Shown: positions 1-8,780, counted from the stretch's first letter. The stretch: 64,000 nucleotides of DNA from Desertimonas flava (GCF_003426815.1 NZ_QKYK01000020.1:43781-107780); one strand, 5' to 3'. Notes: generated by a model from the sequence alone, not told the origin. Program-made: numbers and translations.

Positions 1-1
1 C

Positions 2-664
2 ACGATCGGCAACAAGAACCCGGTGCTCGAAGCGTTGCCCCACGCCGAACTCAGTCAGATCTTCTCGCCCCGGTCGCGGGCGGCGTTCATGGACACGCTG
101 CGCATGGCCGTGCTGGCCAGCATCGCCGGATCGATCGTGGCGCTCCCGTTCGCGCTGCTTTCGACGAGGTTCGGTGCGCCCTGGCTCCCGCTTCGTGGAG
201 TTGTGCGCCTCGTCTCCGGAATCGTCCGCGCCGTGCCCGAGATCCTCTGGGCGATGCTGTTCGTCGCCGGTGTCAGCATCGGAAAGCTGGCGGGTCTCCT
301 CGCCCTCTTCATGTTCACGATCGCCGTCGTCACCAAGCTCACGGCCGACACGATCGACGGCATCGACACCGGCCCGCTCGAGGCCGCTGACGCCGCCGGC
401 GCGGGACGCACGCAGATGCTCCGCACCGCCGTCATCCCCCAGATCCTCCCCGCCTACTCGTCGTTCGTCCTCTACGCCTTCGAGCTCAACATCCGCGGCT
501 CGGCGGTGCTCGGCTTCGTCGGTGCCGGTGGCATCGGCGAGCGCATCCAGTTCTTCCAGGGGCAGAACGACTGGGAGCGGATGTGGGGCATCACCGTGAT
601 GTTCATCGCCGTCGTGTTCGTGATCGACCGCATCTCCACGCTGCTGCGGCGGAGGCTTGTATGA
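2..664 (+). CDS. phnE: Phosphonate-type ABC transporter permease PhnE, first copy (5' end outside window)
   Basis: Inner-membrane permease of a phosphonate/phosphate-ester ABC importer. The reading frame is open to the left edge; the first usable start inside the window is GTG at 23, but permeases of this family are usually about 260-280 residues, so the true start is probably upstream. Several hydrophobic segments are visible, and the cytoplasmic EAA loop that docks the ATPase reads EAADAAGAGR. The stop overlaps the start of the next permease (ATGA, 661-664), so the two are translationally coupled and probably form a heterodimeric channel. The PhnC ATPase and PhnD binding protein would be expected just left of the window. 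Substrate is inferred from the family only. Confidence 0.85.
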   Translation, partial: TIGNKNPVLEALPHAELSQIFSPRSRAAFMDTLRMAVLASIAGSIVALPFALLSTRFGAPWLPLRGVVRLVSGIVRAVPEILWAMLFVAGVSIGKLAGLLALFMFTIAVVTKLTADTIDGIDTGPLEAADAAGAGRTQMLRTAVIPQILPAYSSFVLYAFELNIRGSAVLGFVGAGGIGERIQFFQGQNDWERMWGITVMFIAVVFVIDRISTLLRRRLV

Positions 665-1563
665 CGTCGTCGGCGACTCCGGGGCGTCCCGGCACCGTTC
701 GGCCGAGCCCGCCCGTCCGGTGGGGCCTGATCGTGTCGATCGCCGTGGTCGTCGGCGCGGCGACGTGGGCGATCACCGGCCTCGACGTGCGGTGGAGCAA
801 GGTGTGGACTGCGCCCGTCGAGATGTGGCGGCGCGTCGTCCGCCTGATGGTGGAGAACGCGTCGTGGGACTACGTCGGCGACGCGCTCTCGGCGATGTGG
901 GATTCGATCGCCATCGCGTGGCTCGGCACGTTGTTCGCGTCGGTCTTCATCATCCCGCTCGGTGTGCTCGGCGCCGAGAACGTCGTCGGCCGCTGGGTGG
1001 CGTTCGGATCGCGGCAGGTGTTCAACGTGCTGCGGGCGATCCCGGAGATCGTCCTCGTCCTGGCCGTCATTCCCGTCCTCGGCCTGTCGAAGACGGCTGG
1101 GGTGATCGCCATCGGCATCGGCTCGATCGGCACGATGAGCAAGCTCACGGCCGACGTGATCGAGGGCATCGACAAGGGGCCCCTGGAGGCGGCCGACGCC
1201 ACCGGGGCCGGCCGCCTCGACCGCGTGCGCTGGGGCGTGCTGCCCCAGGCGATGCCGGAGATCGCCTCGTTCCTGCTCTACCGCTTCGAGATCAACATCC
1301 GGGTGTCGGCCATCCTCGGCGCCGTCGGCGCCGGCGGCATCGGCGAGCTCGTGGTCCTCAACCTGCGGTTCAAGGAGTTCGGCGTGGCCGGTGTCGGCAT
1401 GGTGGTCATGATCGTCATCACGATCCTCGTCGACACGGTGTCGGGCGCCGTGCGTCGTCGCATCCTCGCCGGCCCAGGTGCACCGCTGCGCGGCGGCCCC
1501 GACCTCGACCCCGAACTCCGTGGCGAGCTCTACCTCGGCGGTGGAGCCGGCGGCGTCGGCTGA
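661..1563 (+). CDS. phnE: Phosphonate-type ABC transporter permease PhnE, second copy
   Basis: Second permease subunit, about 300 residues. ATG at 661 overlaps the previous stop as ATGA; a frame extension to 583 exists but lies wholly within the previous gene. A transmembrane segment near residues 19-39 is followed by a permease domain whose EAA loop reads EAADATGAGR, closely like the first copy, so the pair arose by an old duplication. Two different PhnE subunits in tandem is a common layout in Gram-positive phosphonate importers. The gene ends at a convergent junction with dusB; a double hairpin at 1564-1635 would terminate both transcripts. Confidence 0.88.
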   Translation: MTSSATPGRPGTVRPSPPVRWGLIVSIAVVVGAATWAITGLDVRWSKVWTAPVEMWRRVVRLMVENASWDYVGDALSAMWDSIAIAWLGTLFASVFIIPLGVLGAENVVGRWVAFGSRQVFNVLRAIPEIVLVLAVIPVLGLSKTAGVIAIGIGSIGTMSKLTADVIEGIDKGPLEAADATGAGRLDRVRWGVLPQAMPEIASFLLYRFEINIRVSAILGAVGAGGIGELVVLNLRFKEFGVAGVGMVVMIVITILVDTVSGAVRRRILAGPGAPLRGGPDLDPELRGELYLGGGAGGVG

Positions 1564-1635
1564 GCGTTACGGTAGGTGCCAGGCACCTTCCGTAACGCGT
1601 GAACCTGACGGTTCGCCTGGCACCGACCGTTAGGT
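1564..1635. terminator. Double GGCACC-type hairpin between convergent phnE and dusB
   Basis: Two adjacent inverted repeats. The first has 17-bp arms (1564-1580 and 1582-1598) with one mismatch and a single-base spacer, centred on GGTGCCAGGCACC. The second has 10-bp arms (1603-1612 and 1626-1635) with one mismatch, and its loop carries CTGGCACC. It lies exactly between two converging genes, so a bidirectional terminator is likely. No U-tract follows, as is usual in high-GC actinobacteria. The GGCACC core recurs at 8825-8872 and near 25580. Confidence 0.6.
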
Positions 1636-1643
1636 CGCACAGA

Positions 1644-2843
1644 TCAGCCGCCGGAGAGCGCCATCACGTCGTTGTCGTCGGGCACGGTGACGTCGTGCTC
1701 GAGCGCCGACGGGTCGTCGAGGTAGCCGGCCGGCAGTGACACCTTGATCGGTCCGTTGGTGTGGCCGCGCTTGATGCGCTCGCCACCCGGGACCACGGTG
1801 AGGGAGCGGTCGAGTCCGCCGAGGATGTCGTCGAGCTCGGCGATCGACGACACCATCGCCGCCCGGCGCCGCACCTCGGGACCCACCGGGTAGCCGGTGA
1901 AGTACCACGCCGTGTGCTTGCGGAAGTCGCGCATGGCGATGAATTCGCCGCTGTTGCGGCCGGGCGCCACGTTCCCGTGGGCGTAGTGCTCGGCCAGCAT
2001 CCGGCCGTGCTCGGCCATCACGTCGATCACGTCGCCGAGCGGGCGCGACGCCGGGGCCTCGCCGTCACTGCGTTCTGGGCCACGCGGGCCGGCACCGAGG
2101 ACGGTGAGCAGGTCGCCGAAGAGCCACGGCCGGCCGAGGCAGCCACGACCGATCACCACCCCGTCGCAGCCCGTCTGGCGCATCATCTCCACGGCGTCGC
2201 CGGCCTCCCAGATGTCGCCGTTGCCGAGCACCGGGATCGACGACACGTGGGCCTTGAGCTCGCCGATGGCGTCCCAGCGGGCGTCGCCGGCGTAGTGCTG
2301 CTCGGCGGTCCGGGCGTGCAGGGCGATCGCCGCGATGCCCTCGTCGGCGCAGACGGTTCCGGCGCGCAGGTGGGTCAGCAGGTCGTCGAACAGGCCCATG
2401 CGGAACTTGGCGGTCACCGGCACGCCGTACGGCTGGGCGGCGTGCACGGCAGCGCGAACGATGGCGGCGAGCAGGGCCGGCTTGGCCGGGACCGCCGCTC
2501 CCCCGCCCCTGCGGGTCACCTTGGCCGCCGGGCAGCCGAAGTTGAGGTCGACGTGATCGACGATGCCGTCACCGCACACCCGATCGACCGCCCGCCCCAG
2601 CATCTCGGGGTCGGAGCCGTAGATCTGCAGGCTGCGGGGCTGCTCGTCGGGACCGAACTGCATCATCGTGTCGGTCTTCGGGTTGCGATGCACGACCGCA
2701 GTGGCCATCACCATCTCGTTGACGTACACAAGGCCGGGGCCGAACCGGCGACACAGGGCGCGGAACGGCGCGTTCGTGACGCCGGCCATCGGGGCCAGCA
2801 CCACCGGCGCCGCCGGCACGAAGTCACCGATCCGCAGTTCCAT
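1644..2843 (-). CDS. dusB: tRNA-dihydrouridine synthase, DusB type
   Basis: FMN- and NADPH-dependent reduction of uridine to dihydrouridine in tRNA D-loops. At 399 residues it is a little longer than most family members. The N-terminal TIM barrel opens with APMAGVTNAPFR (substrate/FMN loop); the catalytic cysteine sits in NFGCPAAKV near residue 104, followed by a GGGAA stretch; the FMN phosphate site reads GNGDIW and GRGCLGRPW. The C-terminal helical tRNA-binding part contains DFRKHTAWY. It stands 92 bp after tsaD, separated by a terminator-like hairpin, so it probably has its own promoter; TAGCGT lies 9 nt before the ATG. A C-terminal tail of about 50 residues is not typical of the family. 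Confidence 0.93.
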   Translation of the reverse strand: MELRIGDFVPAAPVVLAPMAGVTNAPFRALCRRFGPGLVYVNEMVMATAVVHRNPKTDTMMQFGPDEQPRSLQIYGSDPEMLGRAVDRVCGDGIVDHVDLNFGCPAAKVTRRGGGAAVPAKPALLAAIVRAAVHAAQPYGVPVTAKFRMGLFDDLLTHLRAGTVCADEGIAAIALHARTAEQHYAGDARWDAIGELKAHVSSIPVLGNGDIWEAGDAVEMMRQTGCDGVVIGRGCLGRPWLFGDLLTVLGAGPRGPERSDGEAPASRPLGDVIDVMAEHGRMLAEHYAHGNVAPGRNSGEFIAMRDFRKHTAWYFTGYPVGPEVRRRAAMVSSIAELDDILGGLDRSLTVVPGGERIKRGHTNGPIKVSLPAGYLDDPSALEHDVTVPDDNDVMALSGG

Positions 2844-2873
2844 CGCCGTTCGACGCTACCGACCGAACTTCTT

Positions 2874-2911
2874 GTACTGGTTTCTCGTCACCCGTGACGA
2901 AAGATCAGTAC
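2874..2911. terminator. Hairpin after tsaD
   Basis: Imperfect inverted repeat with outer arms GTACTG/CAGTAC (2874-2879, 2906-2911) and a perfect inner stem CGTCAC/GTGACG around a 2-nt loop. It begins 25 bp beyond the tsaD stop and precedes the dusB start, so it likely ends the tsaE-tsaB-rimI-tsaD transcript. Confidence 0.45.
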
Positions 2912-2935
2912 AGGAACTCGAGCTGGCCCGGAGGC

Positions 2936-3955
2936 TCAGGTGGGGATGACGAGGCGGAGGTTGGGAATGGCGCCGGTGTCGAGCGGCGACGGGCCGTCGA
3001 GACGCAGGCGGTGCCAGCCGGCGGCGGCGATCATCGCCGCGTTGTCGGTGCACATCTCGCGCGACGGGAGATAGGCCCGCCGCTCGTCGGCGGCAGCGGC
3101 GGCCGACATCGCCGCCCGCAGCACGCCGTTGGCCGCCACCCCACCACCGAGGGCGATGCCCTTGGCGTCGATCTCGGCCGCCGCTCGCCGCGCCTTGTCG
3201 ACGAGCACGTCCACCACGGCGTCCTGGAACGAGGCAGCCACATCGGCCGTCGCCACGTCGGGGTGCTTGCGCACGTAGTTCATCACCGACGTCTTGAGCC
3301 CCGAGAAGCTGAAGTCGAGCCCAGCGTCCCGCATCGCCCGCGGGAACCGGATCGCCGACGGGTCGCCGTCGCGGGCCGTCGTCTCGATCGCCGGCCCGCC
3401 CGGATAGCCGAGGCCGAGGAAGCGGGCGACCTTGTCGAACGCCTCGCCGGCGGCGTCGTCGATCGTCTGGCCGAGGAGCCGGTACTCGCCGGGCGCACGC
3501 ATCTCGACCAGCATCGTGTGACCACCGGACACGAGCAGCACGACGATCGGGAACTCGATCGAGGGGTCATCGAGGAGGGCCGCGTAGAGGTGCGCCTCGA
3601 GGTGATTGACCGCCACGAACGGTACGCCCCACGCGTAGGCGAGGGCCTTGGCCGCCGACACGCCGACGAGCAGGGCGCCGATGAGGCCCGGACCGACGGT
3701 GCAGGCGACGGCGTCGATGCGGGACTCCTCGACGCCGGCCTCGACGATCGCTCGGGCGACGACGGGGTTGAGGAGGTCGAGATGGGCCCGGCTGGCCACC
3801 TCGGGGACGACCCCGCCGAATGCCGCGTGCAGCTCGATCTGCGAGCTCACCACGCTCGACGCGATGTCGCTGCCTCCGAGCACGATCGCCGCAGCGGTCT
3901 CGTCGCAGCTCGTCTCGATCCCGAGCACGACCGTGTTCTCGTCGATTGGTTTCAT
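2936..3955 (-). CDS. tsaD: tRNA N6-adenosine threonylcarbamoyltransferase TsaD
   Basis: Transfers threonylcarbamoyl from TC-AMP to A37 of ANN-decoding tRNAs, the last step of t6A synthesis, working with TsaB and TsaE. The length (339 residues) is normal for the Kae1/TsaD family. The ASKHA fold starts with LGIETSCDETA; the metal-binding HxxxH motif is seen in NHLEAHLYA; the glycine-rich LLVSGGHT and a C-terminal GGGVAANG loop for nucleotide binding are intact, with metal-binding DNAAM near the end. ATG at 3955 overlaps the rimI stop (ATGA), making it last in a coupled operon. Typical product; nothing odd. Confidence 0.96.
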   Translation of the reverse strand: MKPIDENTVVLGIETSCDETAAAIVLGGSDIASSVVSSQIELHAAFGGVVPEVASRAHLDLLNPVVARAIVEAGVEESRIDAVACTVGPGLIGALLVGVSAAKALAYAWGVPFVAVNHLEAHLYAALLDDPSIEFPIVVLLVSGGHTMLVEMRAPGEYRLLGQTIDDAAGEAFDKVARFLGLGYPGGPAIETTARDGDPSAIRFPRAMRDAGLDFSFSGLKTSVMNYVRKHPDVATADVAASFQDAVVDVLVDKARRAAAEIDAKGIALGGGVAANGVLRAAMSAAAAADERRAYLPSREMCTDNAAMIAAAGWHRLRLDGPSPLDTGAIPNLRLVIPT

Positions 3956-4494
3956 CGCGCGAGCTCCCCGAGGCGGTGGGCGTACTCAGGGCTCTGGATG
4001 TCGTGGCACCACATGACGATGGCGTCGGTGTTGCCCTCGTAGTAGTTCTTGCGGATGCCGGCGGGTACGAACCCGAAACGCCGGTACAGCTCCTGCGCCC
4101 CGTGACTGCTCGCCCGCACCTCGAGCGTCCACGCCGAACACCCGCGGCTGACGGCCGCCTTGGCCAGCGCCACCATCAGGCGCGTGGCGACGCCCGTGCG
4201 ACGCTCGTCGGGGTGCACGGCGATGTTGGTGACGTGCGCCTCGCCGCCCGCCTGATCGTCGATGAACATCACCCCGGCGTACCCGAGCACTCGGGTGCCG
4301 CGCCGGGCGACGAGATAGAGCCGCCGCCCCGACCGCTCCTCGCGCAACTCGTCGTGGAACACCTGCGCCGACCACGGCTTCGGGTAGGCGACGCGCTCGA
4401 TGTCCATGATCTGGCCGATGTGGCGGGTGCGCATGGGGTCGATGGACACCGGCCGCGTCACCGCACGTTCCAGCATCCGGTCCAGAATGCTCAC
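3952..4494 (-). CDS. rimI: Ribosomal-protein-alanine N-acetyltransferase-like GNAT, RimI
   Basis: GNAT-fold N-acetyltransferase; RimI acetylates the N-terminus of ribosomal protein S18 in enterobacteria, though in actinobacteria the substrate range is less clear. About 180 residues from GTG 4494, chosen because it forms a GTGA overlap with the tsaB stop (4491-4494); the frame runs further upstream but only through tsaB. The acetyl-CoA loop is HPDERRTGVATRL, preceded by VTNIAV; the C-terminal YRRFGFVPAG is typical of the family. Lying between tsaB and tsaD is conserved in many bacteria. Confidence 0.9.
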   Translation of the reverse strand: MSILDRMLERAVTRPVSIDPMRTRHIGQIMDIERVAYPKPWSAQVFHDELREERSGRRLYLVARRGTRVLGYAGVMFIDDQAGGEAHVTNIAVHPDERRTGVATRLMVALAKAAVSRGCSAWTLEVRASSHGAQELYRRFGFVPAGIRKNYYEGNTDAIVMWCHDIQSPEYAHRLGELAR

Positions 4495-5195
4495 GGTGTG
4501 CCTCCTGCTGCGGCACGGGTCGACCAGTTGATCTCGGCGTCGGGGGCGCGCAGGTAGAGCGGGTGGATGTCGGCCGGCTGGGCCCACTCCTCGCGGAGCG
4601 CCTTGGCGTGGGCCAGTTGGACGAGCGGGCCGGCGCTCGGTGATGCCTCGTCGGCGAATTCGCAGCGATAGCCGTCGCAGATCTCGTCGCGGTAGCGCAG
4701 TGCTCCGTCGCCCACGCAGAGCACCTCCTGGCTGCGGGCGAGGAGGTCGGCCACGAGCTCGTCCACCCCGGCGACCCGGGGCGCCGCCACCTGCTGCAGG
4801 CCGCCGGGCACCTGCCGGTACATGGCGTAGAACACCTCGCCCTTGCGCGCGTCGACGACCGGGACGACGACTCGATCGGACTGCCGGTGGGGGAAGGCCA
4901 GCAGATCGAGTGAGGACAGGCCGATCATCGGGATGCGCAACGCCTGCGCCAGCGCCTTGGCGGCGGCGAGGCCGACCCGCATGCCGGTGAAGAGACCGGG
5001 GCCGATGTCGACGGCGACCACGCTGATCTCGCCGATCTCGATGTCGGTCTGCGTGCAGAGGAAGTCGATCGCCGGCATCAACGTCTCGGCGTGCCGCCGG
5101 CCGCGGGCGATCTCGAACAGCCCGATCACGCCCTCGTGACCTCCGATCGCCACGCTCACCTGCGGCGTGGCCGTCTCGATCCCGAGAATCAACAT
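4491..5195 (-). CDS. tsaB: t6A-complex dimerisation protein TsaB
   Basis: Inactive ASKHA paralogue of TsaD that scaffolds the TsaB-TsaD-TsaE complex for t6A. About 234 residues from ATG 5195, where the typical start MLILGIETATP appears; the frame extends upstream to 5252 but that part overlaps tsaE. DIGPGLFTGMRVGL is the diagnostic core. It overlaps tsaE by 7 bp and rimI by 4 bp, so the genes are translationally coupled. Confidence 0.94.
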   Translation of the reverse strand: MLILGIETATPQVSVAIGGHEGVIGLFEIARGRRHAETLMPAIDFLCTQTDIEIGEISVVAVDIGPGLFTGMRVGLAAAKALAQALRIPMIGLSSLDLLAFPHRQSDRVVVPVVDARKGEVFYAMYRQVPGGLQQVAAPRVAGVDELVADLLARSQEVLCVGDGALRYRDEICDGYRCEFADEASPSAGPLVQLAHAKALREEWAQPADIHPLYLRAPDAEINWSTRAAAGGTP

Positions 5196-5758
5196 GACGG
5201 CAACCCGAGTGCGGCGAGACGGGACGTCACGGACGGCCAGCGACGGGCCCACGACGTTCCCGTCGCCGAGATCGTGATGCAGCGACCGGTCGGCGGCTCG
5301 ACGTCGGCGACCGTGTCGTCCTCGTCGTCTCCGGCTGCGTCCTCGTCGCCGGGGAAGTCCAAGCGGACGACGAGGTGCTCACCCAGTGAGCCGGCGACCA
5401 CGTCGCCCCACTCGACGAGCACGATGCCCTTGAACTCGGCCAGTTCGCCGAGCGCCAGGTCGGCGACCTCGGCGAACTGCTCGAGCCGGTAGATGTCGGC
5501 GTGATGAAGGGTGATCGGCGTGCCGAGCACGGTGGCGTCGTAGCTGTGCACGAGCGTGAAGGTCGGTGAGGTGATCGGTTCGGTCACGCCGAGGGCGTGC
5601 CCGAATCCCTGGGCGAACGCCGTCTTGCCGGCGCCCATCTCGCCGGCCAGCACGACGATGTCGCCGGGGCGACAGACGGCCGCGAGCTCACCGGCGATGG
5701 CGTGCGTCGACGCCACCGATGACGCGAGTAGGGAGAGGCGGGCAGCGGGTGGCGACAC
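5189..5758 (-). CDS. tsaE: t6A biosynthesis ATPase TsaE
   Basis: P-loop ATPase that drives turnover of the t6A complex. 189 residues from GTG 5758; Walker A is GEMGAGKT near residue 40, and the family strand TSPTFTLVH and the VEWGD segment are present. It is longer than usual (about 150) because of an acidic Asp/Glu-rich stretch of about 20 residues near 138-157, just after the core, plus a short C-terminal tail. It lies 12 bp after the alr stop. Confidence 0.93.
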   Translation of the reverse strand: MSPPAARLSLLASSVASTHAIAGELAAVCRPGDIVVLAGEMGAGKTAFAQGFGHALGVTEPITSPTFTLVHSYDATVLGTPITLHHADIYRLEQFAEVADLALGELAEFKGIVLVEWGDVVAGSLGEHLVVRLDFPGDEDAAGDDEDDTVADVEPPTGRCITISATGTSWARRWPSVTSRLAALGLPSC

Positions 5759-5770
5759 GGCGTATCTACG

Positions 5771-6931
5771 TTACTGCGGCGACCGCCCGTCACCGGTGGA
5801 CGAGTCGGTGCCGGCCCGGTGGACGTGGATACGGCGCAGGCGTGCGCTGAGGCCGCACGTGATCTCGTAGCCGATCGTGCCGAGCGGGCCCGCCCAGTCC
5901 TCCACGCGGAGGCCGACACCGCCCTGCTCGCCGATCAACACGACCTCGTCGCCGGCCGCCACGTCGGCGTCGCCGCAGTCGACGAGCAGCTGGTCCATGG
6001 TCACCGTGCCGACGATCGGGTGACGCCGACCGCGGATGAGCACGTCGACGCCGAGGCCCGACAGGTTGCGTCGCACGCCGTCGGCGTAGCCGAGCGGGAC
6101 GGTGGCGATGTTGGCGTCGACGGGAAGGGCGTACCGCAGGCCGTACGACAGCCGCTCACCCGCCGGCAGGCGTTTGACGAACGACACCCGCGCCTTCAGC
6201 GAGAGTGCGGGCCGGAGCATGGCGGCCTCGTCGTCGACGCCGGGTCCGGGCGAGATGCCGTAGACGGCGATGCCCGCACGCACGAAGGAGTGATGCGCCC
6301 GCGGGTGCACCAGCGCCGCCGCCGAGTTGGCGGCGTGGACGAGGTCCACTGGCGGCAGGGCGGCCCGAACGGCGTCGAAGATGTCGAGCTGGGCAGCCGT
6401 GTCGGGACGATCGGGCTCGTCGGCCACCGCGAGGTGGGTGAACAGGCCGGCCAGGTGGAGGCAGCCGGTGGCGGCGATGTACTCGGCGAGCTCGGCGGCC
6501 TCGTCGGGGCGGGCGCCGACGCGATGCATGCCCGTGTCGATCTTGAGGTGGACCGAGACTCCGGTCTCGCCCGCGTCGCCAGCCGCGGCGGCGATGGCAT
6601 CGATGCCGGCCGTCGTCGACACGGTCGGCGTGATGCCGTGGGCGATGATGTCAGGGGCGGCCTCCCGCGGTTGCTCGCTGAGCACCAGGATCGGCGCCTC
6701 GACGGCGGCCCGGCGGAGCTCGACGCCCTCGCTCACCAGGGCGACGCCCAGCCCGCTCGCCCCGGCATCGAGCGCGGCGCGGGCCACTTCGACGGCGCCG
6801 TGCCCGTAGGCATCGGCCTTGACGATCGCCCACACGTCGGCGGGGGCGACGACGTCACGGAGACACCGGATGTTGTGGGCGATGGCGTCGAGATCGATCT
6901 CGACCCACGCCCAGCGGTGAGACCCGCTCAC
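5771..6931 (-). CDS. alr: Alanine racemase
   Basis: PLP-dependent interconversion of L- and D-alanine for peptidoglycan. 386 residues, normal length. The PLP lysine is K38 in VKADAYGHG; the second catalytic residue, the tyrosine of the C-terminal beta domain, is in RLSYGLRY. MDQLLVDC and GYEITCGL near the C-terminus are typical. GTG 6931 overlaps the nnr stop as GTGA. The order nnr-alr-tsaE is a conserved actinobacterial arrangement. Confidence 0.96.
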   Translation of the reverse strand: MSGSHRWAWVEIDLDAIAHNIRCLRDVVAPADVWAIVKADAYGHGAVEVARAALDAGASGLGVALVSEGVELRRAAVEAPILVLSEQPREAAPDIIAHGITPTVSTTAGIDAIAAAAGDAGETGVSVHLKIDTGMHRVGARPDEAAELAEYIAATGCLHLAGLFTHLAVADEPDRPDTAAQLDIFDAVRAALPPVDLVHAANSAAALVHPRAHHSFVRAGIAVYGISPGPGVDDEAAMLRPALSLKARVSFVKRLPAGERLSYGLRYALPVDANIATVPLGYADGVRRNLSGLGVDVLIRGRRHPIVGTVTMDQLLVDCGDADVAAGDEVVLIGEQGGVGLRVEDWAGPLGTIGYEITCGLSARLRRIHVHRAGTDSSTGDGRSPQ

Positions 6932-8295
6932 CGCGGGCTCCCGTGCTCTTCGATCGCGGCGAGCACCGATGGCAGCGCGGCGATCACGTCGCTGGCCACG
7001 AGACCCGCCGCCGGGATGCTGTTGGCGGCGGCGGCATGGAGCCAGGCCCCGGCCGCGGCGGCGTCGAACGCGGTGGCCCCACCGGCGAGCAGCGCACCGA
7101 TGATGCCGGAGAGCACGTCGCCGGTGCCGGCGGTGGCCAGGCGCTGGTCACCGTCGGCGACGAGGCGAACCGCTCCGGACGGGTCGGCGACCGTGGTGGT
7201 CGGACCCTTGAGCAGGACGACGGCGCCTGTGTGGGCGGCGAGCGAGCGAGCGGCCTCGATGCGATCGGGACCCGGCGGAGATCCGGACAGCACCTCGAAC
7301 TCGCCGTCGTGCGGCGTGAGCACGGTGGCAGCGGCGCGGCGGTTCACGAAGTCGGTGACCGCGGCACCGAGGGCGACGAGCCCGTCGGCGTCGATCACCA
7401 GCGGTGTCGGTGCTGCGGCGACGAATCGCGCGATGTCGCCGGCCGTCCCCGGAGCGCGACCGAGCCCGGGTCCGACGATCGCCGCGCGAAACCGCTCGAT
7501 GCTGTCGAGGGCGGGGTCGGCCCAGCCGGTGGCGGGGAGCGTCCGGCCCACGGCTTCGACCGGCAGGTCGACGGCGCCGGCGCCGGGAACAGAGACCACC
7601 ACCATCCCCGAGCCCGCCCGCATCGCCGCTGCCGTCGCCAGCCGGGCCGCACCCGTCATGCCGGAACTGCCCGCCACGATGCGCAGCGACGTGTGCCACT
7701 TGTGGGCGTCGGCGGCCCGGCTGGGGAGCCATCGGGCGACATCGGTGGCCTCGATCACGTGAGCGGCCGCTCGCGTGACATCGAGACCGATGTCGGCGAC
7801 CTCCACGATCCCGGCGAGCTGCTTGCCGGCGCCGAACACGAGGCCCGGCTTCAGCGCGGCGAACGTGATCGTGCGCTGCGCGGTCACCGCGCCCTCTCCG
7901 GCAGCGCCGGTAAGGCCGTTCACACCGCTCGGGATGTCGACGGCCAGGACTGGCGCGCCGCTCGGGTCGGGAGCGGCGTACTCGCCGCGGAAGCCGGTGC
8001 CGTACGCGGCGTCGATCACCAGATCGGACGCAGGGAGCACCGCTGGCGCATCGGTTGCGGTGAAGATCCGCACCTTCACCCCGGCCTGGGCGAGCACCGC
8101 GGCGGCCACCCGCCCGTCGTTGCCGTTGTTGCCTTTGCCGGCGACGACGTTGACCACGCGGCCGTAGGTGCCGCCGAGCATCCGCCGGGCGGTACGCGCG
8201 ACGGCGGCGCCGGCCCGGTCGATCAGGACGTCGACCGGCTCGGGCGCGGCGGCGTCGATCGCCGCCATCTCGGCGGGCGTGACGACCGGGCTCAC
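6928..8295 (-). CDS. nnr: Bifunctional NAD(P)H-hydrate repair enzyme (epimerase + ADP-dependent dehydratase)
   Basis: Repairs damaged NADHX/NADPHX: the N-terminal YjeF_N domain (residues about 1-200) epimerises the hydrate and the C-terminal ribokinase-like domain (about 205-450) dehydrates it using ADP or ATP. Visible motifs are GKGNNGNDGRVAA (epimerase), DIPSGVNGLTG, and in the second domain TPHDGEFEVL, VLLKGPTTTV and GTGDVLSG. 455 residues, slightly shorter than the E. coli fusion. GTG 8295 overlaps the acpS stop (GTGA). Confidence 0.95.
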   Translation of the reverse strand: MSPVVTPAEMAAIDAAAPEPVDVLIDRAGAAVARTARRMLGGTYGRVVNVVAGKGNNGNDGRVAAAVLAQAGVKVRIFTATDAPAVLPASDLVIDAAYGTGFRGEYAAPDPSGAPVLAVDIPSGVNGLTGAAGEGAVTAQRTITFAALKPGLVFGAGKQLAGIVEVADIGLDVTRAAAHVIEATDVARWLPSRAADAHKWHTSLRIVAGSSGMTGAARLATAAAMRAGSGMVVVSVPGAGAVDLPVEAVGRTLPATGWADPALDSIERFRAAIVGPGLGRAPGTAGDIARFVAAAPTPLVIDADGLVALGAAVTDFVNRRAAATVLTPHDGEFEVLSGSPPGPDRIEAARSLAAHTGAVVLLKGPTTTVADPSGAVRLVADGDQRLATAGTGDVLSGIIGALLAGGATAFDAAAAGAWLHAAAANSIPAAGLVASDVIAALPSVLAAIEEHGSPR

Positions 8296-8672
8296 GTGGC
8301 GACGACCTGGGCGATCGCGACCGGGCCGTCATGGCTGAGCGACACGTGCCAGCGGCCGATCCCTCTGGCGATCGCGAGGTCGAGTGCCTTGCCTGTGACC
8401 ATCAACGACGGCGCCCCGTTGGTCTCGCCGCCCTGCTGGACCCGCACCCAGACCTCGTGGAAGCCGAACGCGCCGAGCCCGACGCCCATCGCCTTCATGA
8501 CCGCCTCGCGGGCCGCGAAGCGGGCGGCGAGCGAGGGCACGGGGTCGGACTTCGGGGTGACGTACTCCAGCTCCTCGGCGACGAAAATCCGCTCGCGCAT
8601 CGACGGAGTACGTTGCAGCGACAGCCGGAATCGTTCGACGTCGACCACGTCGACGCCGACCCCCTTCACCAT
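8292..8672 (-). CDS. acpS: Holo-[acyl-carrier-protein] synthase AcpS
   Basis: Attaches 4'-phosphopantetheine from CoA to acyl carrier protein. 126 residues, as expected for the trimeric AcpS type. GVGVDVVDVERF holds the first metal-binding Asp and FAAREAVMKAMG holds the conserved Glu/Lys; HVSLSHDGPVA is the C-terminal signature. First gene of the acpS-nnr-alr-tsaE-tsaB-rimI-tsaD run; the 219-bp gap to glmS contains repeats and a hairpin, so a promoter probably lies there. Confidence 0.95.
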   Translation of the reverse strand: MVKGVGVDVVDVERFRLSLQRTPSMRERIFVAEELEYVTPKSDPVPSLAARFAAREAVMKAMGVGLGAFGFHEVWVRVQQGGETNGAPSLMVTGKALDLAIARGIGRWHVSLSHDGPVAIAQVVAT

Positions 8673-8683
8673 GTCAATTGGGT

Positions 8684-8780
8684 TCCCCGGCCACGCAGGC
8701 CGCGCGAACGGCCGGCCGACAAGCCGGCTCGGCTGAAGCCTCGGCAGCTAGCGCTCCGCCGACCTTCACCGCCCGGACCT
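8684..8780. repeat. Copy of the GGCCTGCGTGGCC intergenic repeat, upstream of acpS
   Basis: Carries GTTCCCCGGCCACGCAGGCC and CTAGCGCTCCG, the reverse complement of two blocks also found between rplV and rpsS and between rpsE and rplR; the first block also recurs between rplF and rplR. It contains further small palindromes (for example CGCTCGCTGCGCTCGC). It lies directly before acpS (-), so it may also hold that promoter, but no clear -10/-35 is seen. Confidence 0.55.

Noticed and set aside
583..660. Upstream extension of the second PhnE frame
   Set aside because: It would overlap the first permease by 80 bp; ATG 661 with an ATGA overlap is the normal arrangement.
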